Assembly (NCBI RefSeq): GCF_015207755.1
Contig: NZ_JADEWH010000004.1
Location: 345,478 to 409,477 of the forward strand
Reading direction: 5' to 3'
Origin: Nodularia sp. LEGE 06071
GTDB taxonomy: Bacteria > Cyanobacteriota > Cyanobacteriia > Cyanobacteriales > Nostocaceae
DNA length: 64,000 bases
Both the position numbers and the translations under genes were made by a program. Numbering within the stretch: position 1 is the stretch's first letter; every line of letters starts with the position of its first letter. This document shows positions 29,069-38,008 of this stretch, in pieces. A model generated the notes under the pieces. The model was not told the origin of the DNA, made no database searches, and saw nothing but the letters and a program-made list of their open reading frames with translations.

Positions 29069-29740
29069 ATGATTTCTGGAATTATCAAGGGATTTTATTA
29101 CTTGCTTTTAAAATATCCTATGAGATTTAGTGGTTGGTTTTATAAGAAATTTATATGTCCCAAAAGTGAATTAAAAGTTCACTTAGGACCAGGAAAATCT
29201 AACTATCTCAATGGCTGGCTGAATGTTGATGCTAATTTAATCACTGCCAAAGTGGATGTATGGTCTAATCTATTAGATCCCTTGCCATTTCGTAAGGAAT
29301 CAGTAGATATCTTTTATTCACATCATGTTGTAGAACATTTACCAGATTCACATTTAATTGTCCACTTTCAAGAAATGTTTCAGGCACTACGTCCAGGAGG
29401 CGGTATACGTATTGGTGCGCCGAACATGGGTAATGCGTGTCGCAAATATCTTCAGGGTGACTATGATTGGTTTAGTAATTTCCCGGAAAATCGCAAGAGT
29501 TTAGGGGGAAGATTCACAAACATGATTTTTTGTCGAGGAGAACACTTAACAGCTTTAGATGAATCATATTTAGGTGAAATAGCTGAAAAATGTGGCTTTG
29601 TGGATATCTCATTTCCCTTACCTGTGAAGGAAACCAACTTGAAAGACCTGGGAATCAGCGAAGTTGTCTTGTCAAAAGAATATGAATCTGATTTTGCTTT
29701 TCCACACACAGTTATTTTAGAAGCTAGAAAACCAGAATAG
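29069..29740 (+). CDS. SAM-dependent methyltransferase-like protein
   Basis: Class I methyltransferase-like fold: KVHLGPGKSNYLNGWLNVDA replaces the usual GxGxG motif I with GPGKSNY, followed by VDIFYSHHVVEHLPDSHL and ALRPGGGIRIGAPN. This set is typical of the predicted SAM methyltransferases in polysaccharide loci. The length of 223 aa is usual. It is the last methyltransferase of the locus and lies 67 bases after the GT2 gene. Substrate unknown. Confidence 0.8.
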   Translation: MISGIIKGFYYLLLKYPMRFSGWFYKKFICPKSELKVHLGPGKSNYLNGWLNVDANLITAKVDVWSNLLDPLPFRKESVDIFYSHHVVEHLPDSHLIVHFQEMFQALRPGGGIRIGAPNMGNACRKYLQGDYDWFSNFPENRKSLGGRFTNMIFCRGEHLTALDESYLGEIAEKCGFVDISFPLPVKETNLKDLGISEVVLSKEYESDFAFPHTVILEARKPE

Positions 29741-29857
29741 GTATTTATTATAAATAATCACCTCAACGAGGGCGATCGCCTAAATAGCTAGAGTTGGCCG
29801 GATCGATTCGGGAAATTATAGAATACGGTAGAATCAAAACTAATTTCAGTTGATGCC

Positions 29858-30445
29858 ATGTTGAAACTGAACAAAAAATACGGGTCTCTAATTTTAGCAG
29901 GTTTGATTTTGGGATTATTCAGCATGATTCCCATCCGACTAGCGATCGCCTATTACCATTCCCCCCATCCCCAAGCTATCCTCACCCTTGGAGGAGATCC
30001 GGTACGAGAACAATTTACGGCTCAATTTGCCCAAAAAAATCCCCAATTAGATATATGGGTTTCTAGCGGTACTTCCCCAAAACAAGCTCTTGCCATCTTC
30101 CAAAATGCAGATATTGCCAACCACCGCATTCACCTAGATTACCGTGCTGTTGACACTGTTACCAACTTTACCAGCCTCGTTGACGATTTTAAGCGCCAGC
30201 ACATTCAGCATATCTATTTAGTTACCTCCGCTGATCATATGCCCAGAGCCAAAACTATAGCCACCTTAGTTCTGGGTAGTCAAGGCATAATTTTTACCCC
30301 TATCCCTATTCCGTCCCAAAACCCTAGAGAATCAATACTCCGCATTGTCAGAGATAGTGGACGTTCCCTATTGTGGATTGTATCGGGTCATACTGGAGCT
30401 AGCTTTCACCCTCGCTTTCGTGAGCCATCTTATGCGGCTAGATAA
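29858..30445 (+). CDS. YdcF/ElyC/SanA family protein (DUF218)
   Basis: Starts with a signal-anchor helix (GSLILAGLILGLFSMIPIRL), then a DUF218 domain beginning HPQAILTLGGDPVREQFTAQ. DUF218 proteins act at the cell envelope; E. coli ElyC and SanA affect peptidoglycan and envelope polymer homeostasis, with unknown chemistry. The conserved acidic residue segment YRAVDTVTNFTSLVDDF and the YLVTSADHMPRA block are present. The protein, 195 aa, is normal for single-domain members. It overlaps the acetyltransferase gene by 14 bases. Confidence 0.85.
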   Translation: MLKLNKKYGSLILAGLILGLFSMIPIRLAIAYYHSPHPQAILTLGGDPVREQFTAQFAQKNPQLDIWVSSGTSPKQALAIFQNADIANHRIHLDYRAVDTVTNFTSLVDDFKRQHIQHIYLVTSADHMPRAKTIATLVLGSQGIIFTPIPIPSQNPRESILRIVRDSGRSLLWIVSGHTGASFHPRFREPSYAAR

Positions 30446-30974
30446 ATACACTCTGGGCAGTTATACCCCTGGCGCACCCTACTGGAAACAGCTTTTGTGG
30501 TACTTCCTTGGTTCTCCCTTAGTTGAGAGTTCTTGGCTTCCCATTTCATCTGTGAAGGTGGGAACATTACGAATTTTTGGAGCTAGTATTGGTCAAGGTG
30601 TTCGCATTAAGCCAGGAGTGCGGGTGAAGTTTCCTTGGCGGCTAAGTTTAGGTGATTATGTTTGGATTGGTGAAGATACTTGGATAGATAACCTCGCTGA
30701 TGTGACTATAGAAAGTCATGTTTGCTTATCTCAAGGTGTGTATCTCTGTACGGGGAATCATAACTGGAGTGACCCTAACTTTGAGTTAAAAATTGCCCCG
30801 ATTTATCTTCAAGAAAGTAGTTGGATTGCGGCTAAGTCAGTCATTGGGCCTGGAGTTACTGTTGGTAGAGGTGCTGTGTTAACTCTAGGTGGAGTTGCGG
30901 CTAAATCATTGGCATCGATGACTATTTATGCAGGGAATCCGGCACAACCAATTAAGGAAAGGAAGATAGTATAA
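30432..30974 (+). CDS. WcaF-like putative colanic acid biosynthesis acetyltransferase
   Basis: Left-handed beta-helix O-acetyltransferase like WcaF. It has WKQLLWYFLGSPLVESSWLP at the N terminus, typical of this subgroup, then the hexapeptide repeats VWIGEDTWIDNLADVTIESH and the catalytic CTGNHNWSDPNF with its His. GPGVTVGRGAVLTLGGVAAK and IYAGNPAQPIKER close it. I chose the ATG at 30432 (MRLDKYTLGSY), which overlaps the DUF218 gene by 14 bases and matches the family start; a GTG-type upstream start at 30345 would add 29 unrelated residues. It may O-acetylate the exported polymer. Confidence 0.85.
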   Translation: MRLDKYTLGSYTPGAPYWKQLLWYFLGSPLVESSWLPISSVKVGTLRIFGASIGQGVRIKPGVRVKFPWRLSLGDYVWIGEDTWIDNLADVTIESHVCLSQGVYLCTGNHNWSDPNFELKIAPIYLQESSWIAAKSVIGPGVTVGRGAVLTLGGVAAKSLASMTIYAGNPAQPIKERKIV

Positions 30975-31086
30975 CATTTCTTCGTGTGCTGAGTTACTTA
31001 GCTAGGAGGAATTTAGGGATTTCTCTGACATTTAAAACAAAAAGTAAAATAGATGTAACTCTAATTCATAAATTACAAGCAAAGGC

Positions 31087-31341
31087 ATGAAGTTACCCAA
31101 CCTTGATCCCCAAACTATTGATCGCATCATCGAAATGGCATGGGAAGATAGAACACCTATGGAAGCTATTGAGGCTCAGTTTGGGCTACAAGAGAAACAG
31201 GTAATTGCTTTAATGCGCCAGCAAATGAAACAATCTAGTTTCCAAATGTGGCGATCGCGAGTTACCAAACGCAAAACAAAACATTTAAAGAAGCGAGAGT
31301 TTATTGCAGGTAGATTTAAGTCACAAAATCAAAAATCCTGA
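31087..31341 (+). CDS. TIGR03643 / DUF2805 family protein
   Basis: A small basic protein of 84 aa: DPQTIDRIIEMAWEDRTPME and the QFGLQEKQVIALMRQQMKQ helix with SFQMWRSRVTKRKTKH. This matches the DUF2805 family, whose function is unknown; its helix-turn-helix-like first half and basic tail could bind nucleic acid (inference). It has its own gap upstream and is followed by a convergent gene. Confidence 0.85.
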   Translation: MKLPNLDPQTIDRIIEMAWEDRTPMEAIEAQFGLQEKQVIALMRQQMKQSSFQMWRSRVTKRKTKHLKKREFIAGRFKSQNQKS

Positions 31342-31445
31342 ATATGTGACAGATACGGCATTCTCCTGAAAATTTATCTTTTTGCCATTGTTGCTCCTGG
31401 CTAGGGGCGTTGCTGGGGTTTTTTTCAGAATAGAGGCGATCGCAA

Positions 31446-31907
31446 TTACCGTCCTGACCTCCAAGACCTGAGTTTGGTGATGACAGGTTTTTCAGGTGTG
31501 GACAAATTGAGTCGATATTGGGTTATTGGTACATAAGAACCATTACCATCACGTATGGTTACGAGAAAGCCTGTTTGATTGTTTGGGTCTTTACTAATTT
31601 TATCGATGTAACCAAGCTGTATTTGTTTGATATTTAAGGGTTTTGCTTGTTGAAATCCTGGTTGGGAAATACAAACAATTGGCGTAGCATCTATATACTG
31701 ACCTGAATAAAACCAATAAGTTTGTCCTTTGGTTTGAAATTCGGATTTGTACATCACCGTAAATCTGTCAAACTCGTCTAATTGCTGATTTTGTTTGCAG
31801 GTACTGTCAATATATGTTTCTTGAGCATTGGCGGGAGTGCTGGAAAATAACCCCAACATGAAACTCATCGCTAATGCAACTGTGAGTGTGGTTTGAGACT
31901 TTATCAT
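31446..31907 (-). CDS. Secreted protein of unknown function
   Basis: 153 aa with a clear signal peptide (TTLTVALAMSFMLGLFSSTP then ANAQE, predicted cleavage after ANA). The mature part begins with TYIDSTCKQNQQLDEFDRFT and contains a second Cys in TPIVCISQPGFQQ, so a disulfide is possible. No known domain is recognised; the same protein type is found in other cyanobacteria, as far as I recall. It is convergent with the DUF2805 gene, with 104 bases between them that hold no clear terminator. Confidence 0.6.
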   Translation of the reverse strand: MIKSQTTLTVALAMSFMLGLFSSTPANAQETYIDSTCKQNQQLDEFDRFTVMYKSEFQTKGQTYWFYSGQYIDATPIVCISQPGFQQAKPLNIKQIQLGYIDKISKDPNNQTGFLVTIRDGNGSYVPITQYRLNLSTPEKPVITKLRSWRSGR

Positions 31908-32097
31908 TAGTTTATTAAAAAATTTGGTGCGCGATCGCTTTCAGGTCACAGGGTATTGGGACTGTTAAAACAGTTGGCACAAAGACTAGATATACTGATC
32001 TCTGAGGCATTGAGAACGCTGGTGCCAAGTTTGGTAATTCCGCCCTCAAAAACCTCAGATAATTGAGTGCTATTTAAAGCTTAAGGATAATTTTATC

Positions 32098-32589
32098 ATG
32101 TCCCATCTGCCAACAGCCTTCACACAGCGACTCCTGCGGCTGATTACCTTTGTCATCTTCCTCACCCTGATTAGTGGTTTCATCCTTCCTGCTCCTACTT
32201 GGGCTGAGTCTTCTGGTTTAGGAGTTGATCATGGTCATCTGAGTTCTTGTCCCGCTTCCAATAACTGTGTTGTCAGCCAAGACGCTGATGCAAAACACGC
32301 CATTGACCCGATTACATATCATGTAGACCGCGATGCAGCAAGAGAAACTTTACTTAAAGTTCTCAGTGTTGTTCCCCGCACAGAGGTTGTAGAACAGACA
32401 GATAATTACATTCATGCTCTTTCTAAAAGCCGGATCTTTAAATTTGTTGATGATGTAGAGTTTTATTTCCCAGCCAATGAGCCAGTGATTCATACCCGCT
32501 CTGCATCTCGCATAGGAGAGTCGGATCTTGGTGTCAACCGCAGGCGTGTAGAGCAAATTCGTCTGGCTTTGCGCGATTTAAATATCTAA
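32098..32589 (+). CDS. DUF1499 domain protein, exported
   Basis: A signal peptide (RLITFVIFLTLISGFILPAP, followed by TWAES) leads a 130-residue mature domain. LSSCPASNNCVVSQDADAKH matches the start of DUF1499 proteins, and FVDDVEFYFPANEPVIHTRSAS with SRIGESDLGVNRRRVEQIR is their characteristic C-terminal part. Function unknown; DUF1499 proteins are common in photosynthetic bacteria and plastids. The gene stands alone with spacers on both sides. Confidence 0.85.
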   Translation: MSHLPTAFTQRLLRLITFVIFLTLISGFILPAPTWAESSGLGVDHGHLSSCPASNNCVVSQDADAKHAIDPITYHVDRDAARETLLKVLSVVPRTEVVEQTDNYIHALSKSRIFKFVDDVEFYFPANEPVIHTRSASRIGESDLGVNRRRVEQIRLALRDLNI

Positions 32590-32765
32590 TTTTAGTCTTA
32601 TAAAATCAAATACATTCAAATTTTTCGGGGTTTGGGTGTAGTCCTCTCTGGGGCGATCGCATCGGGCGCAGTCTTGGTAGATATGCGGCGGGATTAATGA
32701 TACTGTTTGAGCGATCGCTTTATTTATTAAAGAATTAGATTTTTTTATTCCGCGAGGATTTTGAT

Positions 32766-33158
32766 ATGTTGCCTTGGACTGGTCTAATCACCGCTCTCAC
32801 ACTGTTGCTGTATTTCGTGATCACCATTAATGTTGGTCGAGCCAGAGCCAAATACAAGGTGTCACCTCCCCAAATGACTGGAAACCCCGACTTTGAAAGA
32901 GTGGTGCGTGTTCAACAAAATACCCTAGAGCAAATGGTTTTTTTCTTACCGGCTTTATGGCTATTCTCTTTCTACGTTAGCCCATTATGGGGGTCGGCTA
33001 TTGGTGCAGTTTGGGTTGTGGGTCGTATTGCCTACGCTTGGGGATACTATAAAGCAGCCGAAAAACGAGCCATTGGCTTTGCCATCAGTTCTCTAAGCAG
33101 TATAGTGCTACTTTTAGGTTCTCTGGTGGGTGTCATCCTATCTTTGGTGCAATCATAG
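32766..33158 (+). CDS. MAPEG family membrane protein
   Basis: A 130 aa protein with four predicted membrane helices and the MAPEG segment GNPDFERVVRVQQNTLEQMV, where FERVxRVQxNTLE is the family signature that binds glutathione in characterised members. MAPEG proteins are glutathione transferases or leukotriene-C4-synthase-like enzymes, with a likely role in detoxifying reactive or oxidised compounds. It is convergent with mysD, 51 bases away. Confidence 0.85.
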   Translation: MLPWTGLITALTLLLYFVITINVGRARAKYKVSPPQMTGNPDFERVVRVQQNTLEQMVFFLPALWLFSFYVSPLWGSAIGAVWVVGRIAYAWGYYKAAEKRAIGFAISSLSSIVLLLGSLVGVILSLVQS

Positions 33159-33209
33159 AACTTCTCCAAAAGACGGTCTTTAGCACCCAGTCAAAATGAA
33201 TAAATTTAT

Positions 33210-34247
33210 TTATTTGGAATTATGACTGCTCAACGTTTCATTGATAACCGTCATAAATAACTTATTTAGAGGGATTTCCACTGCTTTCGCCATACAGGAA
33301 ATTACACTTTTGGGAGCAAAAGAACAATACAAACCGGCTTCTAAAAACCAAGGTTCTCCCTGTGGGTCGATGCGGAAATCAAATAAACTGTAGTGGCGAC
33401 AACCCAAAGCCTGATGACACTTCTTAGCCACTTCCTGAACCTTTTGGGTAATGGGATCATTCGGGTCTACAATCCAAGACTTCATATTGTCTTTAGCGCT
33501 AAAACGCAAATTACCATCATCGGTTTGTTGGAGTTTATCAGCATAACTGCGGATGGGTTTCTCTTCAGGGTCTAACTGATACTCTTCCAGGGGTAAACCT
33601 ACTAACTCCCCATCTTGGACAATAATGCCACATCGGACTTCGCGACCGAGTTCGATGAATGTTTCTACAATCACCTCATCTGCATATTCAAATGCTTTCT
33701 GCAAAGCAGCCTCATAGTCACTAGCCTCTTTGACTAAAGCCACCCCTAAAGAGTTGTCAGAACTTACGGGTTTGATCACTACTGGAGGTGTAATTGTTGG
33801 CACATCTCCTGGGCGGAGCAGTTCTCCACTTGGCACGTTCACCCCTGCGGCGGCAACAATTGCTTTAGTTCTGCCTTTGTGGCTCGCTATTGCCATGATA
33901 TCCGCAGTATTGCCTACGTAGGGGATATTCAGCAGGTCGAATAGGGCGCGGTAGTAAGTCATTCCCGGAAGACAAAACATTTGTGGTAACACGAGGTCAA
34001 TGTTTTGCGTGGTGAGAAACTTGATGGCTTGAACCAGAGGAATCGGTTTGGTGAGAGCGATATCTTCTCGATTCAGGGAGCGAGGAAATCGCCACTGGCC
34101 ATCAGGTGTAATATATGCAATATAAAAGTCATAGCGTGATCGGTCTGCCGTTGCTGTGAGGCAGTCTTGGGCGTAAAGGCGTGACAAATCACAGTAAAAA
34201 TCATTGTGTGCAGACCCAACCAAATGAAGGATACGAAGTAATGGCAT
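33210..34247 (-). CDS. mysD: MysD, D-Ala-D-Ala ligase-like enzyme of mycosporine-like amino acid synthesis
   Basis: ATP-grasp ligase that condenses a second amino acid onto mycosporine-glycine, giving a di-substituted mycosporine-like amino acid such as shinorine or porphyra-334. Sequence features are the D-Ala-D-Ala-ligase-like VVIKPVSSDNSLGVALVKEA (lysine and glycine-rich loop), VETFIELGREVRCGIIV, and the metal site DFRIDPQGEPWFLEAGLYCS, with the family's E-x-N altered to E-A-G. The length of 345 aa agrees with known MysD. It is the last gene of the mysABCD set, 147 bases after mysC; the product's second amino acid cannot be predicted safely. Confidence 0.9.
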   Translation of the reverse strand: MPLLRILHLVGSAHNDFYCDLSRLYAQDCLTATADRSRYDFYIAYITPDGQWRFPRSLNREDIALTKPIPLVQAIKFLTTQNIDLVLPQMFCLPGMTYYRALFDLLNIPYVGNTADIMAIASHKGRTKAIVAAAGVNVPSGELLRPGDVPTITPPVVIKPVSSDNSLGVALVKEASDYEAALQKAFEYADEVIVETFIELGREVRCGIIVQDGELVGLPLEEYQLDPEEKPIRSYADKLQQTDDGNLRFSAKDNMKSWIVDPNDPITQKVQEVAKKCHQALGCRHYSLFDFRIDPQGEPWFLEAGLYCSFAPKSVISCMAKAVEIPLNKLFMTVINETLSSHNSK

Positions 34248-34355
34248 AATTCATCTTCCTATATACAGCAGTCTTCATTGAGATAAACAACAAATTTATC
34301 TGTGTTCAACCGTGGTTGATTATTTAGCCTTGTGGAGTGACAATATGATTAATTT

Positions 34356-34380
34356 CACGCAAAGGCGCAAAGACGCAAAG
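34356..34380. repeat. Interspersed CGCAAAG-type repeat in the mysC-mysD gap
   Basis: The sequence CACGCAAAGGCGCAAAGACG, followed by CAAAG, is built from three CGCAAAG units. The same kind of element occurs at 35865, 42051, 44786 and inside the elements at 47904 and 55378. It is one of the dispersed repeats of filamentous cyanobacterial genomes and separates mysC from mysD without coding content. Confidence 0.7.
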
Positions 34381-34394
34381 ATAAAAATAGTCTT

Positions 34395-35792
34395 TTAGTC
34401 GCCACCTAATTCCACCAGTTTGCCAATATTGAAATCTATTTTTACCCAGCCTTTGAGTTGTTGCAGGTTCTTTAGCAAAAGTAAGGGAATCTGCCAGTGA
34501 TACAAAGTTAAAAATGGTACAGGGTCATCAAGTTGGTAAATGGCATCAGTTCCTTGCAATAGGGTATTAACCGATGTTTGCAACTGTTTCCAGGAACGGA
34601 TACCAGTTAGTCGCCAAATTTCGTGATATATCCAGTAAGTGGGCTTGCTACTTGCTAGGGGTTCGGTGAGGTTAGGTAGGGGAGTTTTACCAAGATAGGC
34701 ATCTGCCACACCAGGATGATTGTAAAACATTGTGATTGCTGAATGAGTCCGGGGATTGCATTCAATGGCGTAAACTGTACCGGATTCAGCTTGAATAAAA
34801 TCGAAAGAAACTTGTCCAGTCAGTGCCAAACTCTGGACGAAGTGTTGCACCCATTCCCGAATTTGCGGATTTTCGACGTTTTCATAGTTGATTTGAAACG
34901 CAGAAGAGTTTGAACAACAATGCAATCTTAATTCTCCGTCCCGCACTGTACTATGTGTGCATAACTCCTTACCAGGAATAAACTCTTGCATAATCCAAGG
35001 GTTTTCTGAACTGATGGGTAAAGTGTTGACAAAGGCGACTGTCTCTTCTGGGGTGTCGCAGGGCAGTTTGGTTAAATTTAAGCGACGAACGGAATCGTAA
35101 GCAATATTTTTTAGGATATATTTGTGGGTTTCTTGACTAAAATCAAAATTGATCACTTGTTGAGGATCTGTAATTTTAAAGGATTTGGGGACAGATAAAC
35201 CAAGCGATCGCGCTTGATCAGTAAAGGCAAATTTATCATCGAGCATCTTGGTAACATCTGCATCGAAGTGGAAAACTTCGCAGTATTCTGATAATGCCGG
35301 TTTTGCTAAAGAGTCGTAGTAACTAGCTACAGGACTGCATACAGGGACATAAACGTCAACTTTCTCCTTTTTAACGATTTCTACGATCGCCTGGATATAG
35401 CCTTGTGGGTCTGATTGCGGTGCGGGAACTGTATAAAAACCACTGACAGCTTTGGAGAATCTATGCCCAGATAACCAGTATTTGTGACCTTCAATCAGTA
35501 TCACTCGATGTCCGGCTGCATGGAAGCAACGAGCCAGTTGCAATGCTTTGGTCATCTTGGCTCCACTCACTAAGATAGTCTGAGGATGAGCCGCGACGAC
35601 AGCTTTTTTTCTGAATGGCGATCGCACAACGCCCCACAACAAAGATATCAACACTATCAAAGCATTAAACGGCAAAGCTATAAGTAATAACGTCAAAGTA
35701 CCGAGAGTCTGGAATAAAGCTACTATCTTTACCCTAAAACCCATTGATGACGTGGGAGATTCCGCCAGAGATAAAGAAATTGATTGTGCCAT
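34395..35792 (-). CDS. mysC: MysC, ATP-grasp ligase of mycosporine-like amino acid synthesis
   Basis: Adds glycine to 4-deoxygadusol to form mycosporine-glycine, using ATP. The protein has two hydrophobic segments near the N terminus (LIALPFNALIVLISLLWGVV), then an ATP-grasp fold: ILVSGAKMTKALQLARCFHA, KYILKNIAYDSVRRLNL, MQEFIPGKELCTHSTVRDGE and the metal-binding VSFDFIQAESGTVYAIECNP with NPRTHSA. The 465 aa length fits described MysC proteins. It lies 148 bases after mysB and 147 before mysD, with dispersed repeats in both gaps. Confidence 0.93.
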   Translation of the reverse strand: MAQSISLSLAESPTSSMGFRVKIVALFQTLGTLTLLLIALPFNALIVLISLLWGVVRSPFRKKAVVAAHPQTILVSGAKMTKALQLARCFHAAGHRVILIEGHKYWLSGHRFSKAVSGFYTVPAPQSDPQGYIQAIVEIVKKEKVDVYVPVCSPVASYYDSLAKPALSEYCEVFHFDADVTKMLDDKFAFTDQARSLGLSVPKSFKITDPQQVINFDFSQETHKYILKNIAYDSVRRLNLTKLPCDTPEETVAFVNTLPISSENPWIMQEFIPGKELCTHSTVRDGELRLHCCSNSSAFQINYENVENPQIREWVQHFVQSLALTGQVSFDFIQAESGTVYAIECNPRTHSAITMFYNHPGVADAYLGKTPLPNLTEPLASSKPTYWIYHEIWRLTGIRSWKQLQTSVNTLLQGTDAIYQLDDPVPFLTLYHWQIPLLLLKNLQQLKGWVKIDFNIGKLVELGGD

Positions 35793-35864
35793 AAGTCTTT
35801 GAAAGTACGAAAAGTAAGGGGTAGCCCTCTCAAAAGATTCCTCTTTAACCTCTTTACTCTGTGT

Positions 35865-35928
35865 CCTCTGCGTCTCTGTGGTTAAATAAAATTCTTTTCA
35901 AACCACGGAGGCACAGAGAACGCTGAGG
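35865..35928. repeat. Inverted pair of CTCTGTG-type dispersed repeats in the mysB-mysC gap
   Basis: CCTCTGCGTCTCTGTGGTT at 35865 and, in the opposite orientation, AACCACGGAGGCACAGAGAA at 35901 are two copies of the common cyanobacterial 'CTCTGCGTCTCTGTGGTT' repeat, separated by a 17-base A+T-rich loop. Together they can fold back, so they may act as a weak processing or pause site within the mys message. Confidence 0.65.
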
Positions 35929-35940
35929 AAAAAAGGAAGT

Positions 35941-36774
35941 TTACGCGACGCGTCTAATTAGGGTGACACCATCTCTGATGGGTAACAAAACTTGTTCTAC
36001 ACGAGGATCGGCGGCGACAACACGGTTGAACTGTGCGATCGCTTCACCATTGGCGGTGCGTTGGTCTGCGGGGAGGTAAACTTGTCCTTGCAACAAAGTA
36101 TTATCCACGCAGATTAAACCATCGGGAGTCAGTAACTGATGCTCCAAAATAGTCTGGAAGTAATCTACATACTCCTTTTTATCGGCATCGATGAAAATCA
36201 AATCAAATGATTCTTTTCTAGCTGCTAGCTTGTGGATTGTCTCTAAGGCTGGTGCAACCTCCACAATGATTTTTTTGCCGTGAGGAGATGCACTAAAGCA
36301 TTCCTGAGCAAATTGGGCGACATAGGGGTCTACTTCACAACCTATGAGTACCCCATCACTGGGTAGTGCTTCTGCCATTGCCAAGGCTGAATATCCTGTA
36401 AACATTCCTACTTCCAGAATGCGCTTGGCTTTGGTCATGTGAACAAACATTTTTAATGTCTGTCCTTCCAGATGTCCTGAGAGCATTTCCTGCTCTAGTT
36501 GACGCACTGTTTCGCGATCGCTAAAACGTTTTCCCCAGTCTTCTTTGCTGGTTTTTTGCGCCAATGCTTTTAATGCGCTCGATTCCGGCGTAGTGTAATC
36601 ATCCAAATAGGGATCTAAACCTGCGGCTAATTCCACTCCCTGGCGCAGAGAATCTAATATTTCTGGGGAAATCTGACTTTCTTGGGCTAATTTGAGAGTT
36701 TTCTGTAGCAGGGCTACTAAAATGCTGTGTGGCGTTATCGGTCTAGCTGTTTCTTTTCCTACAATACTGGTCAT
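35941..36774 (-). CDS. mysB: MysB, O-methyltransferase of mycosporine-like amino acid synthesis
   Basis: SAM-dependent O-methyltransferase that converts demethyl-4-deoxygadusol to 4-deoxygadusol. Motif I is ILEVGMFTGYSALAMAEALP, followed by LIGCEVDPYVAQFAQECF, and FDLIFIDADKKEYVDYF with the metal-binding Asp; TPDGLICVDNTLLQGQVY is a further family motif. I chose the ATG at 36774 (MTSIVGKETARPITPHS), which lies four bases after the mysA stop and gives 277 aa, the usual size. The ATG at 36855 would lie inside mysA. Confidence 0.93.
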   Translation of the reverse strand: MTSIVGKETARPITPHSILVALLQKTLKLAQESQISPEILDSLRQGVELAAGLDPYLDDYTTPESSALKALAQKTSKEDWGKRFSDRETVRQLEQEMLSGHLEGQTLKMFVHMTKAKRILEVGMFTGYSALAMAEALPSDGVLIGCEVDPYVAQFAQECFSASPHGKKIIVEVAPALETIHKLAARKESFDLIFIDADKKEYVDYFQTILEHQLLTPDGLICVDNTLLQGQVYLPADQRTANGEAIAQFNRVVAADPRVEQVLLPIRDGVTLIRRVA

Positions 36775-36778
36775 ATCT

Positions 36779-38008
36779 TCACACCCCCAATAGCGTGGCT
36801 TCTTGACTTTCAATGTATGCGTCAACGCCGGCTCCACCACGAGGGTATTTAGCACAAAGACGTTTGTGTTCAGCTAACGCAGCATCAAGTTCATCACGGT
36901 TGAGATCATTGACAAAGAAGCACTCACCAATAGGACGAGGCATAGCGGCGCGTTGTTTGCCGTCTCGTGTTAGGCTAATAGACTTTGTAGCATCCCAAAG
37001 CAAATCGCCATTTAGTAGAGGATGATCGAGAGATAAACCAATTTTACTCATTAAGTCTAGAATGCGATCGCGTTCCCCTGTAGGAATATAGCCCCGTTGT
37101 GCAGCAATAGTTGCAGACAAAGCCATATCTATATTCACCGCATGACCATGATAGAGAGGTACACGAGGTGCTAATTCTAGAGTAGGACTCCAAGTGTGTC
37201 CATAGGCAATCACTCGATCCAAGTCTAATTCATGCAAGTTAGGAGTCTCTAACTCCAGCATAGTTTTGATAGCTTCGTAGTTGACTGTATGAGCAATTTC
37301 TTTGATTTCCGGTGTCGCATTCACCTGTCCAAAGTGAGTCGAAAGCAGTTGTTCGCCATATTCGTATAGCAGTTCAAACACTTGTGAATTAGACACTACA
37401 GCGATTTTTACTAACTCTGCCATCCCATTGCGAACTTGAGATGTTGGCAAGGTCTGCAAAAATGAGAAATCCAGAATCACTTTCAAAGGTGCATGATATG
37501 CTCCCAAGCGATTTTTCAACTTGCGATGATTAACGGCGACCTTAATTGCTACACCTGCATCAATTAAACCAATTAAGGTGGTGGGAACGCGAATAAAATT
37601 GCTCTTGCGACGGTAAGCAGCGCAAGCAAACCCAGCCACATCAGTAATTAGACCACCACCAACGACTAAAACTGGTTCTTTCCGAACTAAACCAAAGTCG
37701 GAAAAAGCATCAACAATTTTTTCAAAGCTAGCAAGGCTTTTATCTGGCTCGGAAATAATGATCGGAAATACTGTCAGATCAATGTCATAGTGCTTAAAAT
37801 ATGACCTGATTTGCTTGCCATAAAGTTCATAGACATTGGCATCAATCACAGTCAAACAGCGACCAAATTTCGCGTAACTATCGGCAATTTCTCGGTTTTT
37901 AAGATCAAATGCACCGTTCACATAAACAAGGCTAAAATCAATTTTTTCGTAACCTTCTACGTGAAATGCAGTTTCTGTAGCTTCAAACGATGCTTGAACT
38001 TTATTCAT
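36779..38008 (-). CDS. mysA: MysA, 2-demethyl-4-deoxygadusol synthase
   Basis: First enzyme of mycosporine-like amino acid synthesis, a sedoheptulose-7-phosphate cyclase of the dehydroquinate-synthase superfamily, using NAD and a metal. [20 protein letters not shown] is the NAD-binding glycine loop, [20 protein letters not shown] and the [20 protein letters not shown] stretch are hallmarks of the cyclase family, and [13 protein letters not shown] with its His plus [15 protein letters not shown] supply the metal ligands. The 409 aa length matches MysA. It starts the mysABC(D) set with the methyltransferase four bases downstream; about 1.4 kb of non-coding DNA lies upstream. Confidence 0.95.
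   Translation of the reverse strand: MNKVQASFEATETAFHVEGYEKIDFSLVYVNGAFDLKNREIADSYAKFGRCLTVIDANVYELYGKQIRSYFKHYDIDLTVFPIIISEPDKSLASFEKIVDAFSDFGLVRKEPVLVVGGGLITDVAGFACAAYRRKSNFIRVPTTLIGLIDAGVAIKVAVNHRKLKNRLGAYHAPLKVILDFSFLQTLPTSQVRNGMAELVKIAVVSNSQVFELLYEYGEQLLSTHFGQVNATPEIKEIAHTVNYEAIKTMLELETPNLHELDLDRVIAYGHTWSPTLELAPRVPLYHGHAVNIDMALSATIAAQRGYIPTGERDRILDLMSKIGLSLDHPLLNGDLLWDATKSISLTRDGKQRAAMPRPIGECFFVNDLNRDELDAALAEHKRLCAKYPRGGAGVDAYIESQEATLLGV

Noticed and set aside
33168..33181. AAAGACGGTCTTT as a terminator between MAPEG and mysD
   Set aside because: The loop would be a single base and no T tract follows.
36775..36855. Earlier start of mysB
   Set aside because: It would overlap mysA by 77 bases and add residues not found in MysB proteins; the ATG at 36774 follows the mysA stop by four bases.
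36779..38008. Alternative identity as 2-epi-5-epi-valiolone synthase or dehydroquinate synthase
   Set aside because: The direct neighbours mysB, mysC and mysD and the [15 protein letters not shown] pattern fit demethyl-4-deoxygadusol synthase better.
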